Assembly (NCBI GenBank): GCA_009760855.2 | Contig: WPIO01000032.1 | Coordinates: 1,901,001-1,965,000 of the forward strand | DNA: 64,000 nt | DNA from: Cristatella mucedo | Lineage: Eukaryota > Bryozoa > Phylactolaemata > Cristatellidae | Direction of reading: 5' to 3' | Shown here: positions 37,216 through 52,229 of the stretch, piece by piece | Numbering within the stretch: the first letter of the stretch is position 1 | Layout of the letters: every line of letters starts with the position of its first letter | The notes under the pieces: generated by a model | Database searches by the model: none | What the model saw: the letters and a program-made list of their open reading frames with translations, nothing else | Told to the model about the DNA's origin: nothing | Position numbers and translations under genes: made by a program

Positions 37216-38579
37216 ATTGCCGCTGCAAGCGGCAGTGATAGCCGTAACGGTTCTTCTGTCGCTATACAAAAGAGGTTGTTAAATTAGTTAGTATTTATAA
37301 CTGACTTGGACAACCGAGCGCACACTGTATCATTTTTACTACATCGATCAACTTACAATGAATATTTTTTTTTAATTGCGATATAGTGAAGCCGCAAAAG
37401 TCAAAGTGCAAAATGGCGAGGGACGACTGAATCTGTATTTGAGCTTTCAGCTGGACATTGCCAATCCGTCAGCCCTGAAAAGAGAAACGGCATGCGATAA
37501 TGCATTGTAATGACAATATCGAAACAAAATTTGCACCATTTGTATCGATACTGTGCCACCAAGAGCTGACAAAGCTACTATGACATCGGATCCAACCGCG
37601 TGAGCGCATGCGCAACGGCCGCTGGCCTGGCTGCGCCGAATGAACGACTCGTGCAGGGTGCAAGAAATCTTAGGTGTCCATAAGAGTGCAATTTATTGCG
37701 GGCGGCTTTCAAAAACGATCTGATGTACATTTAAAAGACAGTGTAAGATGTGTCAGTTCCCGTATTTGAAACTCTAACTTGAGAATTTCGACATTTTGTA
37801 AACTGTGTAGCTGCCAAATGGCAGGAATTCTTAGTTATTATGAGTATATATCTGCGTCCTTAAGAACGCAGCTTCAACAGCTCTGCAGCTTTACTTCGAT
37901 GCCTCCGTTCTTTGGCATGATGCTCGTACTTTGGTCAGTTATGGCTATTTTAATTTGCACGACTGCATTTAGATGACAAATTGTTGCCATATTCTTCAAT
38001 GAATACGAGGATATCGTTTCGAGCTTTGTCATTCAGGTGTTGATGTCAATTTACGGTCGGACCCACTGATGTTGTTATTTTGGAAATATACTTTGGAGGG
38101 AATTATCAAATTATCTTTTAGACAGCCCTATTTTGTGAACGAGTGCAGATGAGTACATCGTTGTGGATACATTCAATGAGGGCCTCGCTTCGGAGTGTTT
38201 CTGCTGGAGTTTGATGTTCATTGGTGAGAAATCTTTGCACGATTATACAACTTATCAGCTATTCGTCAGTCTAGCCTAGCGCCAGCTACGTACGCATTAC
38301 ACGTAAAAAAGTCTTTGTTCGTGAGCCGCAACGCCGATTTGCAGCACTGAGCTTCAGAATTGAGAATAACTGCTGCTGAGAAGTTGCCATTGAGTGTTAA
38401 TCTCATGTCTCTGACTACCTACACCGTTAGCTGCTTTTGATCTTAGAATGTACAAGGTCGGAACTGTTAATACTATTAAGTATCTGAGAGCTGAATTGGC
38501 TGCCTATTTTTCCAAAGTTTACTAGTCTGAAAATCCCCTGCTATAATACGGCTAAAGAAGCAGTCATTCTTAAGCCAAC

Positions 38580-39050
38580 TTTAACTAGCTCCAAACTGTG
38601 GTTACTTGCGAACTGTGTCTGCATCCGCATCTCCTGTCCGTGCATCAATCCAATAGCTGTACTTGCTCAGCTCCAGCCTATTTCTGATCAGCCGATCAGG
38701 GTGGGGGATCAGCCTACTGGGTAATGATTGATTGCTCCTGGCTAAGCTCAACCTGGCTCGGCTTCTTATTCTCTGGTGAGTCTTCTTATTCTTATTCTGT
38801 GGCTCGGCAAAACCCGTATGGTCCGTATGGTACGGAGCCTGGGTCAAGGTCTGATTTTATCCGTAGGATCACAATTAGACCTTGACCATCGTGCTGGTAA
38901 CTGTGCTAGTCACCGATGCTGCACGACAAATACCAATGAGGCCCCCCTTGCATCTTTTGAGCCGCGGCGCGTGACTATTGCCTGAAGTAGTAAGGCACGA
39001 AGATATGCTCGCACTAGTGGGACGCAGATGCTAAGAAGATCGCCATCACC
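38580..39050. other. Insertion in fossil copy 6, no identified content
   Basis: This stretch does not match the unit. It contains ctgatcagccgatcag near 38687 (overlapping short inverted GATC repeats) and cttattctt repeats near 38780-38800. No gene or known repeat was recognised. Confidence 0.4.
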
Positions 39051-39529
39051 TTTACATCAACATGCCTAGCTGAGAGAGGTCCATTCAAAACCGAATGAAG
39101 GTTGAAGACGTTCAGTATCTGATGAAGGACTTAGATTTCTCTTTCGGGTCACGCATAACTTGTTTCACTAGAAACTAAAATCTTGCCAGTCCAGCCAAAA
39201 ACTTATTTAAAAGACGGTGAACAATTTTCTCGCTGACTCAGAGGGGTCTCGCTTCCCGTACATAAGCAGCTCGGCCGCTAACTTTCTAGCCTTTATCATT
39301 GAATAAAGTGCAGATAGCCGTACCTCTATACAGCGCCCTCCGACTTTAGCAATTAAGTCACAACCTGTAACTAACTAATCCTTCTTAAATAAATTTTGAG
39401 AGATTTCTACTTCTAATGCATGCTTCGTAAAGTCTAGCGAAAAGAGCTCATGTCCTGAAGAGCCTATACCATCTCCTATATGGTCCTCACAGGCACACAC
39501 AAACTTTGCCCAGTCATAACTAAGATTTA

Positions 39530-40620
39530 TAATGCGCGTCTGGATGACCGGAGTGTACAAATTGTCTAAATCGGCCATCGTTTACCGATACTTAAAAAGC
39601 CTGGATTTATATTCGGAGCTCCTGGCAAACTATACCCAGTTTCACTACTTCCTTTACTCAAAAGTTCTTGAAAATATTGTCGTTAAGCAGCTACTATCAC
39701 ATGTAAAACAATTTTTAGTATAGCTTCCTTCAGGATTCAAACGCCACTACTTCATTGAAACTGCTCTCTTCCAAGCAGCCAAGGACATTTTGTGCAGCAA
39801 CAACGACGGGATTGTCGCTGCCCTAGCCCTGCTAGATCTATCTGACGTGTTTGACACTATCGCTCACAATATCGTTTTTTGAACGATTGAGAAAAGTAAT
39901 TATTCGGCCGACGTGGCACTGGCGAGGTTCAAATCGTACTTGTTCGATCATACTCAATGCGTTGCGTGTCGGGATCAGGTCTCCTCTACAAGAGCAGTCC
40001 CCATTGAGTCGTGCAAGGGTTCGTCCTTAGTTCTTGGCTGTTCTCTATTTATAATGAACCTCTAGTAAAAGTGATATTTGGGTCAATACAATAAACTAGC
40101 ATTTTCTCGCTGATGACACTCGACTGTATGTATATTTTATACGATCGGAATCTGCGGTAGTGATTGATAAACTGAATCCTTGCTATGCAGAGATTTAATC
40201 CTGGATGTCGGCCAGTTTCAAAAAACCTAGCGACAATGAAATGCAACTGCTACTAATAGGACACCCCAAGTGTGTCGCTTGACTAGAACTTGCTCTTCCA
40301 ATAAGTGTCATTCGTGCGTCCAGCACCGTGGAGCCCGGATGACAGCTCGTAATCTAGCTTTCGGCTTTTACAGCTTCCTAAACTTTGAAAGTTTTATTAA
40401 GAAGACAGCCAAAGAAGCAAGCAATTACATCCTATTCTTGCGTAAGTTTACAAACTTTCTACCACGGTGGCTTGCAAAAATTTAATAACTCGCTGGTTCT
40501 GTCTGGGCTAGATTATTGCAATTCCATTTTAGCTGGGCTACCAAAAAGCCACTTACCTTCTGTAGCTGGTAATGCATACGGCTGCAAGACTAGTTAAAAA
40601 ATCCGATAGAGTTTTGCCAC
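39530..40620 (+). mobile_element. Old LINE RT domain, better preserved than in the unit
   Basis: In order: LANYTQFHYF then SKVLENIVVKQLLSHVKQF (RT N-terminal region), FKRHYFIETAL, ALALLDLSDVFDTIAHNIV (motif A), QGFVLS.LGCSLFIM-like and FADDTRLYVYF by frameshift near 40105-40135 (motif C; consensus YADDTQLYLSF), LLLIGHPKCVA, FESFIKKTAKEA and VLSGLDYCNSILAGLPKSHL near 40493-40553. This is CR1/L2-type RT with several frameshifts. It overlaps unit-homologous DNA and is the ancestral relative of the RT remnant in copies 1-5, extended at its 5' side. Confidence 0.82.
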
Positions 40621-40859
40621 GCGCCTTTTTTGCTGAAAGAGTTTCGATAGTGGAAAACATTCTCAAGGTGACGCTGGCCTAGGGGGCCTTTGCTCTACGA
40701 ATGGTGAAGCTTTATTTAGGACCAACACCACGAGCTGGGATATGCGGTCTTCTCTTTGATAACAATTTGAAAGCTTTAATGGGAGGTGCGCTTCGAACAG
40801 CAATCCATCGCATTCAATAGATGATGGATAGATAATTGACTATTGAACATGATGGCTTG

Positions 40860-41130
40860 CAAAACACCTAACTAGTTGCGTGTTTTGGACCAGGCTGGGC
40901 TACTGCAATTTTGTTCTGACGCGCGACCGAGAAATGCCATTGGGCCGGTGCAACAGGTGGCAATTAAGGCTGCAAGGCAATGTCAATCAATCTTAGAGAT
41001 TCCACCGTGTGTTTCACTGCTTTGGTGAAGGAGCTGCGAACGGCTTTTTCTTCAATTGCTATCGAGCGGCCTTGGGTGACTGCAAGTCCAGAGTGGACCT
41101 GCTACGTGACTGCTACGTGACTACGTGACT
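40860..41130 (+). mobile_element. LINE RT C-terminal fragment
   Basis: The sequence ggctgggctactgcaatt and what follows (ccattgggcc...aaggctgcaaggc) corresponds to RLDYCNSILAGLPK...ARL with frameshifts. A second copy of this stretch and its left flank is at 51.62-51.89 kb. Confidence 0.6.
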
Positions 41131-41150
41131 GCTATGTGACTGCTTCGCGG
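41096..41150. repeat. Short tandem repeat, ctacgtgactg unit
   Basis: About four imperfect repeats of gactgctacgt/gactgctatgt lie within a decayed LINE context. Confidence 0.7.
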
Positions 41151-41369
41151 TACCTTGGGTCATCGCAACGATATCATCGTCGTGACCGTTTACGTGCTGT
41201 CGTCGGATATGACAAACAAAAAATGACTTCTCGGCTAGGAAACCTACGAACCGTCGTTTACGTATTCTTCAAGATTATGCTGGAAAGGAAAAGCTCGATA
41301 CATTTTTGATAGCCAGTAAGTAGAGGACACCGCCCTCTGGTGGCTGTTAATCACCAACCATCCCGCCCG

Positions 41370-42075
41370 GGTTCTCAGTCTTTCACTACATACAGGCTGG
41401 AAGTATGAGGAATTGGGGTTGCTATTGCTGTTCGTGAACCGTCTGGCTATAGTACCTGCACATTTTTTTGAAGCCGTTGAAATCAGGTCGCTATCAAAAA
41501 TCTTCTTCTCAGAGCTGTGATCTACCGACCTCCGCCTGGCTGTCTAACCTGTTCTATGGAGAACTTTTCTATGTTCCTCACTGAAATGCTTGCGTGTAAC
41601 AATGAATAAGTGACTACAGGAGACTTACTTCCACATTAACGTGGATAGCGGTAGCAACAGCAAGGTCTGCTCATTTCTTGACTGCATGGAGAACTTTGGT
41701 TCGGTCCAATAAGTCAGTCATGCTACTCACGTCGTTGGCGTTATCTAGGACGTCGGAATCACCTAGAATGCCTGCCCCACTAATCTCATTGTTAGCCCAT
41801 TGACTATCTCGGATCACTGCTCAGTCTCGTTTACTTTCCGTGCTCCATTGCGTGCGATGGGTAATTTCGATTTTGTCCAGCTTGGAAACTTAAAATGCAT
41901 TGACCAGAAGAAATTTTTTAAGATCCATCTTTGAAGCAGGTCGTTTTGATTTGCACTCTGAATCGACCGAAAGCCTCGATACCCTCACTGATGTAGTCAA
42001 CACAACACCTGGGAAGGCCCTTGGAGACCGGACTCCCGCACATTCTGTCTATTTACAGAGTCGCAGATAATCATT
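41370..42075 (+). mobile_element. LINE endonuclease (APE-like) domain fragment
   Basis: Translation with frameshifts gives VAIAVREPSG, AVIYRPPPGC, MENFSMFLTEMLA, VTTGD (family motif TGDFN.H, broken by a frameshift), VSHATHVVGVI, a LIVSPLTISDHCSVSFTF segment (family motif SDH..V) near 41790-41840, then FDFVQLGNLKCIDQKKFF. This is the APE-type endonuclease of a CR1/L2-like ORF2, on the same strand as the RT pieces. Internal stops make it inactive. Confidence 0.8.
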
Positions 42076-42239
42076 TTAATTTGTGAGTATTTTTAAAACA
42101 TGCACCGTTTTTGGCGCACGCTTGCACACCGCTTGAACAAGTATGGATCTGATATGGATAGCGGCCATTTTCAGACTTCATTTAAGTCTATATCCGGAGC
42201 TTTAGAAGCTTAAAAAGACAGGGCTTCTTTTTTTCACTC

Positions 42240-42870
42240 GAACACTCAAGAGTGGCCAGTCACACCCAAAGCAGTTTTATTAGATGGTAAGAAATTCGCT
42301 AGTCAATTCTAGGGGGGCTCACTAACCGGATATTAACTGCTCCGCTGCAAAGTTTTCAGCCTAATGCACTAAAATAATTCCTCAGATTCGTGCCATCGTA
42401 TGACCCCGTTCGACTAAAGCAATTTTTGAATAGTAATCTGTGACCTTCCTTAAGAGATATTTATATACAAAAATTCGATTGAGATGCGATTGGGTTAAGA
42501 CGAAAAGATACAGCAGAGGAAACTAAAGCTTGGATGCGATTGTTTAGCATCTGCATGGAAATTAAAATTTCATTTATCTTAGCAGTGACATCATTGTAAA
42601 TGAGGAAACTGTAAGTACTGAGTATTCAACCTAAAACAAGTCCCCAGAGCCCCGTAGCGCGATTCCACAAGTATACCTCATATTAAAATTACTCACCAAA
42701 TGAGTGCTCAGGGCTGACAATGATGCTCTAAGGTTTTGCCTTTTAATATGCGCTAAGCCCCGATTGCAAAGGTAGTAAATCTCAAGGAAAGTGTTACTTT
42801 CTCAAGACATTGTCCCATTAGATACCGCTTTGGGTGGTTAGCAACCGAAGGCTGCTTATGATACTATACA
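42240..42870. repeat. Fossil megasatellite segment, unit about 2820-3330
   Basis: Shared landmarks with the unit: gtctggccaatcgtgccc versus agtggccagtcacaccc, the gcggctcagccgcaaattttcc versus ctgctccgctgcaaagttttca stretch, ccttcgactaaaatcaattac versus cgttcgactaaagcaattt, and tttggaggtcctagcaacctatggctg versus tttgggtggttagcaaccgaaggctg. It is a second fossil copy, distinct from the one at 36.4-40.6 kb. Confidence 0.6.
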
Positions 42871-43289
42871 ATTATGTTAGACGAAATGCTGCAAGCTATA
42901 AGTCAGCGAGGATTGCCTTAATTGGTGACATCGAGATTTGTAATGAATGTTAAATAAAGTGCTTTTATTGTGTTAATCCATGATTCTACCATTTCCTCAG
43001 AAGGGAAAGCTGCTTTCGAAAAATTGTAATGAATATCACCTTCACAACAAACGCTAGTCTTGAGATACGAGTAGCTATAATAAGTTCGTGAATCTTTTTC
43101 AAGTAAACACTTCGTAATTCCTTCAAATTAGCAAGCTAGCCTGTGCCTACAGCTGCGTAAAAAGCAATCTGCCAATGCTGAATCCTATTTGCTCCAGTCA
43201 ATGCCACGTTAGCTTAGCAGCGAATGAAACTTTGTGTGCGCTAAGCAGCCCATCGTGATGTCCTAAAGGAAATTAGTAAAGGTACAAGT

Positions 43290-43815
43290 CGTCTAGGTCA
43301 GCAGCCTAATTAAATGATTAATCTTTGGCTCCAGTCTAGCTCTCTCAGATCTACTCCCCCAATAGGCCAAGCGTAGTACCACCCGCTTTTCGGAATCTAG
43401 CAGTTTACCAATACCTCGTACAAACCTCAAATCCTTTGGAGACCATGCATTTAGTTCGTATGCTCCCAAAGCCTGGAACTCACTCCGGACTTGCGTCACA
43501 ACATCCCATAACTTGACCACATTTAAAAAGAACTTTAAAAAGCACCTATTTAGGACAGCATTAATTGGGTCCCTATGATTCGTCCTGCATGTGCTAATGC
43601 GTGCTGACACTGTGCATGCTGCCACTAACCACACTTGCATGCTGACCCTGTGCATGTCATCCCTAAGCATGTTATTCGTGTTGTATATCAAGCATGATAA
43701 TACTCACCATTCAATCGCGTTTCTCTTTGCAGCAAATTTAAAGCGCCTAGCAAGAGATTGAGTTCTCAAACGGTGCTTTATCATGTGTATTATTATTATT
43801 ATTGTTAACATTATT
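43290..43815 (+). mobile_element. 5'-truncated LINE 3' end
   Basis: This is a better preserved relative of the LINE end inside the unit. LPIPRTNLKSFGDHAF and SSYAPKAWNSLRT (43408-43485) are followed by TTFKKNFKKHLFRTAL. The 3' UTR has aaagcgcctagcaagagatt, gagttctcaaacggtgcttt and an ATT microsatellite tail ending at about 43815. The 5' truncation lies near 43290. Confidence 0.88.
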
Positions 43816-43869
43816 GGCTCTACTGGAGCATCAGAGGCTATCTTTTCACTGAGAGGGTTATCAAGTTTT

Positions 43870-43938
43870 GCCTTCAGAGGACCTAAACCAATTACCTGGA
43901 TCGACAATGAAAGCAACTAACCACCGGGCTACGACCCA
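43870..43938 (-). mobile_element. tRNA-derived SINE head
   Basis: The minus strand reads gtcgtagcccggtggttag (A-box region) and about 30 bases later ggtttaggtcc (B box, consensus GGTTCGANTCC with changes). It lies right after the LINE tail. The rest of the SINE is not recognisable. Confidence 0.55.
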
Positions 43939-43939
43939 A

Positions 43940-44650
43940 GAGTGGTAGCACTAAATTAAGGCAAATCTAGCCAATAATTCATCTCTCGTGATGCGTTGCA
44001 GAACTATTCAACGAGTGTGCATGCATGAGGCAGTTAAATGGAGCCTTTACAGCTAAAATAAGCCTGGAACACATTTCCTGTGAAAGACGGGCACGATATG
44101 ATCTGCTGCCGCAATTTTGCTCTGATGTCATCCCGACTCCGGCTGAGTACAGAGAACCTGAGACTCAATTTATTCTTGGCTCCGGCTGTAACGGGGCACG
44201 TGAATGAGCAGTTGCCTTCGGCTGGCCACATTTGGTGACACAACTACGTTGTTCGAGGTTTTATATTGGGCTCACGACAGAACCGAAGCCTCAGTGCCGG
44301 TTCCGGCAAATTTAGACGATAGTTTGTTTTGTTAAATATCGCTTTTATAAACAGCAACTTACACATTTGAAACGTAGGTATAGCCCAAAAGCAGCGCCTT
44401 TTAACTTTGAAATAGTCTCGGGTGGCATATAGGTCGTGGGCAAGACTGCAGTCATAGTTCACTCGGTCGCTCTCTGAGGTACGAACTGAATCTTCTTCGA
44501 GGTCTGAGCACTTGGCAGGACTTCCGACCCAGTTGCACAGCGGTACCTTCTCGGCTGGCCAACGCTGGCCGAGGACAGGTGGTCTAATGGGCGATCTGCC
44601 TGCTAGGTGCGATTGCCCTTGCCCGTTTATCGGTGCGATATCGTCTTTCA
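43940..44650. repeat. Fossil megasatellite segment, unit about 4575-5240
   Basis: Collinear matches: gtggtagcactaa; gcctttacagctaaaataagc versus accctcgcagctatatcaagc; gaacctgagactcaatttattctt versus gaacctgtggctcaattaattctg; ggttctcggtc/ccggt; and gacttccg.cc..ttcac..g.ggctgctaccttgttctc.gctggcc near 44518-44558. It shows that the GC-rich part of the unit is old. Confidence 0.65.
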
Positions 44651-45049
44651 AATGCATTTCTATATGAGGTTGCTGTTGCAAAGATCCTTAAATTTACGAT
44701 CAACAAAAGGCAGCAAACCAGCAACAGCCGCGATGGGGGGGCAAAACCGGCTTGGCCTTGCAATTACCAGAACTGTCTCGCGAAGCCTCGAGCGATCTCT
44801 CCAGCGCCCTGATATAACTATACCCTACTCTAGCTTATTGTTCATCATGCCTGCTATAATGACCATCTTAATGTTTGTCTTTTGAATTCTTGTTAAATCG
44901 ATCATAAAACCCTAATAATGCGTGGCATAATTGCTGTCAACGGCCCTAGCCTATTCGTCTAAGCCAAGACCTGGCTAAATCGATTTCGTGCACGACTTTT
45001 ACACACAGTCTACAGGCTTATCCTTCTTTCATAGCCATGATCAATTAAA

Positions 45050-45050
<1 letters not shown>
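44650..45050. other. Unassigned stretch before the long LINE
   Basis: No gene or clear unit homology seen. A G run (ggggggg) lies at 44735-44741. Confidence 0.4.
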
Positions 45051-47820
<2,770 letters not shown>

Positions 47821-47984
47821 CATGGCTGTGCGGCGATTGTACCAACAGTCTGTTCAGCAACAGCTGCCCCCATGGTCAGCCAGGTACTTGAAAGCATTTG
47901 ACGAACAAGAGAGCCGGCAAGCGTGCCCACGAGCCTAACCTGAACGATTGGCACTACGGTTTATCCCAATCTCGTCCAAGCTAA

Positions 47985-49205
47985 TGATATTTTACATCAT
48001 CGCCCAGTAGAAGTTGTCCCGATAGCGATCGTAGTTCTGTTTCAAGCACTCGAAGGATATCCATAGTGAAGCGTGCACGCTGCAGCAGCCAAAAGGACAC
48101 AAATGAAAATTAGAATGCAAGAGCGCTTCTTCAATCATTCGAACGGCAAGATTGGTGCTGGCGTGCCAAGCCAACGCGAGAAAGCCCGCATTGCGCCTTC
48201 GAGCTCAAGAACCGCCGTAATTCGCTAGTTCAGCGATAACATGTCAAGAAAATGCAGCAATGAAGCATATCCAACCGGGAGTAGCAGCTGTCGATAAGGA
48301 AAATCGTTGCAATGCAGGATCTCTGCCAATTGACGAAGGCTTTAAATAAGATGACACGCTGGTATGACTGCACGACCCTAAATAGTTCGGATAGAGGCAA
48401 AACGCGTTCAAAGATCAAAGATGTGCTCGAATGCTTGCAATAGGCCTACGATGAAGATGCCACGCTCGGTATTTCACACGCAGGGCTAGCAGCTTTGCCG
48501 TGTTAGGAAAGACTACAAACGGCAGCCTGTGTGGCGCTGCTGATACGTCAAGCGACATCGGACAAACTCGTTGCTCAGCTCGCGCTCAGCGCCAGGACTC
48601 ACCGACGAACAGACTCCTGACTCTCCAAGAGCCGACTGCGGGCAGGTCCGTGCCTTATAGAGAAGGGAGGTCACAAGTCATGCAGCAATCTCATTTTCAT
48701 ATAATTATAAATCAAGCTATTCACATTCCTTTGCTCATCGCGGCTGTTACGTGAAAGGCTCACTTATATTTTCTGCGAGCATGCTCATAGTTTGTAACCG
48801 AGGCAAGCATCTGTCAAGCTTTTAGCCTGTAAATTTGGGGCAATTTGCAATGCACTTCCGGTTTCTCTTCCTGCTGACCGAGTGTCTCCAAAATGCAAGC
48901 GGTACCTGTGGCCGTTCTCGGCTTGTCGGCGAAGCCTGCTCGAACCGTCCTACCGTCTTCGTCGTCCGATCCGATGAGTCACTTAGCGAGAATGGCTGTA
49001 GGAAAACAAATGCTCACATACCGTATTCATACATTTGACGTCTTCTCGGGACTAGATGTCATAATTGCCGTTTACCCGGTTGGTCCGTATTGCTTCCTTT
49101 ATTGTAAGCATAGCCATTCCTGCTTAAATGTGTCGATTCATTACTGTCGGCGGTTACAGTGCCCAGATGAACATGTAAAACTGGCCAGACAATAAACCTG
49201 ATTTG
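47985..49205. repeat. Fossil megasatellite segment, unit about 5655 to 6950
   Basis: Strong landmarks: cgccc.gtagaagttgtcccga; tggtgaagcgtgcacgctg.ag.agcc; gcaacgatgcatatccatc versus gcaatgaagcatatccaac; gactgcacga.cc; gatcaaagac/gatcaaagat; gccttata.ag; and gcctgctcgaaccgtcctaccg near 48929 versus gcctgatcgaaccttcctgctg. It joins directly to unit start homology at 49205, which confirms the original head-to-tail order. Confidence 0.75.
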
Positions 49206-49535
49206 CGTGATGAACTGCACGATGGCCGCTACTGGACGACGAAAAAGCAGCAGCAAGAGTCGAGCGAGTCGTTTGTCAGACGCTGCTCCACTTGAGCCTA
49301 TTGAATGCAATCGCCAGATTCCTGCTCAGCCATTTCTTGCCAAATAGATCGTGCTACCGAAGGACAACGTTGAGTGTGCGTCTGTGTGTATTCGTTTAAG
49401 TTGCTCATGGGGGCAAATAGAAAATTTAGAATCCCAGAAAGCATCAGCAAGAACGTTGCAAGCGATGTTCCGCTACTGAAATATCCTCACTCACTAAAGT
49501 ACGTTCTCTCTCTCTCTCTAGACGGCCTACGTCAG
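49205..49535. repeat. Fossil megasatellite segment, unit about 10-375
   Basis: Matches the unit start: gccgctactgga.g.c; gcagcaggag/cagcaagagtcgagcgag; gattcctgctca; tgctaccgaag; acaacgttgagtgtgcgtct; gttccgttactgaa.tat.ctcact; and cagatggcctacgtca versus agacggcctacgtca. At about 49535 it jumps to the equivalent of unit 3390, so about 3 kb of the unit is deleted in this copy. A (TC)n run is at 49507-49520. Confidence 0.75.
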
Positions 49536-49539
49536 CCTA

Positions 49540-50400
49540 AAATTTAAATCTTGGTTCGAGAGCAATCTCCCCACTGAAATTTCTACCCTCCTTATAATCA
49601 ATGATATCCTATCTAGAAATGACGGCGAGTATTTCACTGCTCCAGCGGTGCTACGTTTATCAGCTGCCTTCGACACTACTGGTCACAATACCCTATTTGA
49701 TCACGATCGGTCTGGCAGACGAGGCACTGGCATGGTCTAAATCACACTCATCCGATGCTGTTCAATCCATGTCATCTGAAGGTCAGGTCTCATCCATCAA
49801 ACCAATAGCCTAAGGACTATCACAAGGGTCAGTCCTCCGTCCGTTTATGTTCGCTTTACTAAACATCTGGTAAAATTGATTTGGGTCAATGAAATAAGCT
49901 ATCACTTTTATACGGACGAGACTCAGCTGTGTTTGTCATGTAAAACTTCAGAGTCAGCTGCAGGCACTGATAAACTGAATGTTTGCCTTGCAAATATTCT
50001 ATCCTACGTGTCGGCAAATTTTCCTTAACTTAACGACAATAAAACGAAACTGCTACTCATAGGATATCCCAACCGTATGGCTGGACCTGAAGACTGCTTT
50101 TCTAATAGGTGATGCTGATGTGAAGCCATCGCCATGTGCTTCCTTAATATGACTGCTTTCTCAGCTAGCCATCTCTTCCGATCCCTAACTAAGATTTAGA
50201 GCTGTCTTTCTTAGTTTCTTGCAACCAATTCAACTTGCATTGTGGTTTTGTCTCGAATGATTATTGAAACTCCCTTTAGGCAGGGCCACTGCACAATGTC
50301 GCTAGGCCTTTGCAGCTGATAACTAATATGGCTGCAAGGTTAGTCAATGCTCATGCCTACCTGGGTGAACTGCTGCACCAGTTTCAAAATCCTCGGGTCC
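49540..50400 (+). mobile_element. LINE RT domain, decayed
   Basis: NLPTEISTLLIINDILSRND (49567-49626), then RLSAAFDTTGHNTLFDH (motif A, 49654-49704), RRGTGMV, SQGSVLRPFMFALL (about 49821-49862), YHFYTDETQLCLSC (49894-49941; the family has YADD, so the catalytic pair is damaged), and DKLNVCLANILSYVSANF followed by LNDNKTKLLLIGYP. It is the best preserved RT core in the window but has internal stops. Confidence 0.85.
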
Positions 50401-50419
50401 TCTGTTGACGGTAAATTAG

Positions 50420-51600
50420 CTGCTTTAATCCTTCGCTTAAAGACCGCTGGCGACAGACATTTTTGCTCCATAGGTCCTATACAGTAAACTCACTTCCACA
50501 ACTCTTACGTAAGGACATCTACTTTCCTGCTGCCGACTATGGAAATTATTTCCAGCCGTTCTGAGTTGCAACTTGCATGCTAATCACTCCCTCAACAGCG
50601 CTTTGACTCAGTTATGCGTCTCACTTTATCTCTGTTGCGTGAGATGAAGTCTGTTGACTACTGAATGCGTACCGAACACGTTTGGAATGTGTAATATAAA
50701 AATTTCCTGCAGAAAAACCACTTAGTTTATATTGCACTGAGGAATTACAGATAGAGATGCGTTGGATTACATTGCATCTAGAAATTCGCACCGCAACTGG
50801 AGCACGTCTCAAGTGGCTTACTCGAGGAGACCCGTCAAAGTGCTGCTTTCATTGTTACGCGCGACAACACAATAGCCTAACCCGAATCTGCTTGCGGCGG
50901 CGGTGAGGAATTTCTGTGAGTAGGACTGAAGCTCACTATTTTAATAATGCATTACGAGGACCTCACTCCTGATCTAAGACTTCGGCTCGTATTTCTTCAA
51001 ACCGTAGACTATTAGATAGCAGCTCCAAGCCATTATGAATCGCTAATACTAATCTGGCTGGCATAGCATGCCACCGCATAGGATATTAGATTCCTCGTCG
51101 GAACTTGAATAAATTATGGAATACTGCTAAGCAGAAGGTGTTATCCCAGAGACTCACATCTAGTGAAGATCTAGGGCGTAAATTAGTCGAGAGCGTCATT
51201 GCTGTAGGTGCAGATGCAGGATATTTGAAGCAATAGACTAATGCTGAGATTATAATAAAGCTTGAATTATGTGAGCTAATGAAGAGACTATGAATGAAAC
51301 TGCAACGCCTTATATGTAAGAACTCGTAAGCAAAAAGATGAGCCCACTTCAGTAAAGCTGCAAGCCATAGCTAAAGCTGCAGCAGCCGGTGAAACTTGAT
51401 ATCCGGATTTATGGACCGTGCAGCCGGTAGTTATTATTTAGCACGAGATCATGGAACTAGCGGCCGGCAATGCGCAAGCATAATTCATTTATCTAGTATC
51501 TAGTGTCTAAGCCCTCAATGATTATTTCATGAACAAAGGGATCGTTCTTTGTGGGCTGGTCAACGTAGTTGTAGAATCTAAGTAACTGCTTTAAGTTTAA
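50420..51600. other. Unassigned non-coding stretch
   Basis: No gene, RNA or named repeat recognised. It may be further decayed array or LINE DNA, but I could not align it by eye. Confidence 0.4.
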
Positions 51601-51619
51601 ATGCCTCGTTGAAAGATTG

Positions 51620-51890
51620 CTTGAACAGCTACCCATCACGTTCGATGGATGCGTAATATTATGGACTATCGAACTTAGCGGCTTTTAAACAACCTAACTA
51701 GTTCCGTGGTTCGGTCTAGGCTGGGCTACTGCAATTCCGTTCCGGCAGACGACCGAGGAAAGCCATTAGGCATCTTCAGCACACGGTGAATACGGATGCA
51801 AGGCTAGTCAATACACCTTAGAGGTTCGTCATATGTGTCTCCTTTATTGAGGGAGCTGCGATCGCTTTACGTAGATAAACGGAAACAGCA
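51620..51890 (+). mobile_element. LINE RT C-terminal fragment (pair of 40.80-41.05 kb)
   Basis: The stretch from gcttgaacagc through cctaactagtt, ggctgggctactgcaatt, ccattagg and tgcaaggctagtcaat matches 40797-41050 with moderate divergence. The coding sense resembles LGYCNS..., KPLG and LLRELRSL of the RT C-terminal region. Confidence 0.6.
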
Positions 51891-52229
51891 CGGAGTTCTT
51901 TCGCTGACCCACAAGCCCCCTCCCCCGATGTCAAGGCAAAGGGTGATGTAAAATCATGCAAACGATTGTAAACCAAGCATAGAGTTACGAATTTTACCAC
52001 CATGCAGCTTGAAGCACGTATCTAGGAGCGTCTACGTCAAATAACACGTTGATCTGATTGTATTACCCTACCTGTGCCATTTGCCAGACACATGAGATGC
52101 CAAGTCACAAAAGGCTTAGATAGACAAGTCGGAAAGGGGTCATCAAACTAAGTTTATTTAATAAGATCAGATATGCACATAATATAGCTGGAAAGCTCAA
52201 TAGAGCCGCAAAAATCGCAATAGATTCAA

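Larger units (their letters stand above)
36425..40625. repeat. Fossil megasatellite copy 6 (interrupted)
   Basis: Diverged collinear homology to the unit: 36425-36695 matches unit about 805-1095 (shared gcgatac.atatttatttgc.aagggt); 37655-37935 matches unit 1165-1420; 37940-38560 matches unit about 1855-2450 (shared tgatgtc.atttacggtcg and ctgctgagaa.ttgcca); 39060-39440 matches unit 2690-3110; 39780-40620 matches the RT part. The LINE 3' end at unit 1427-1836 is missing. Insertions occur at 36.70-37.65 kb (with tRNA-like heads) and 38.6-39.05 kb. Identity looks like about 60-75% by eye. Confidence 0.75.
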
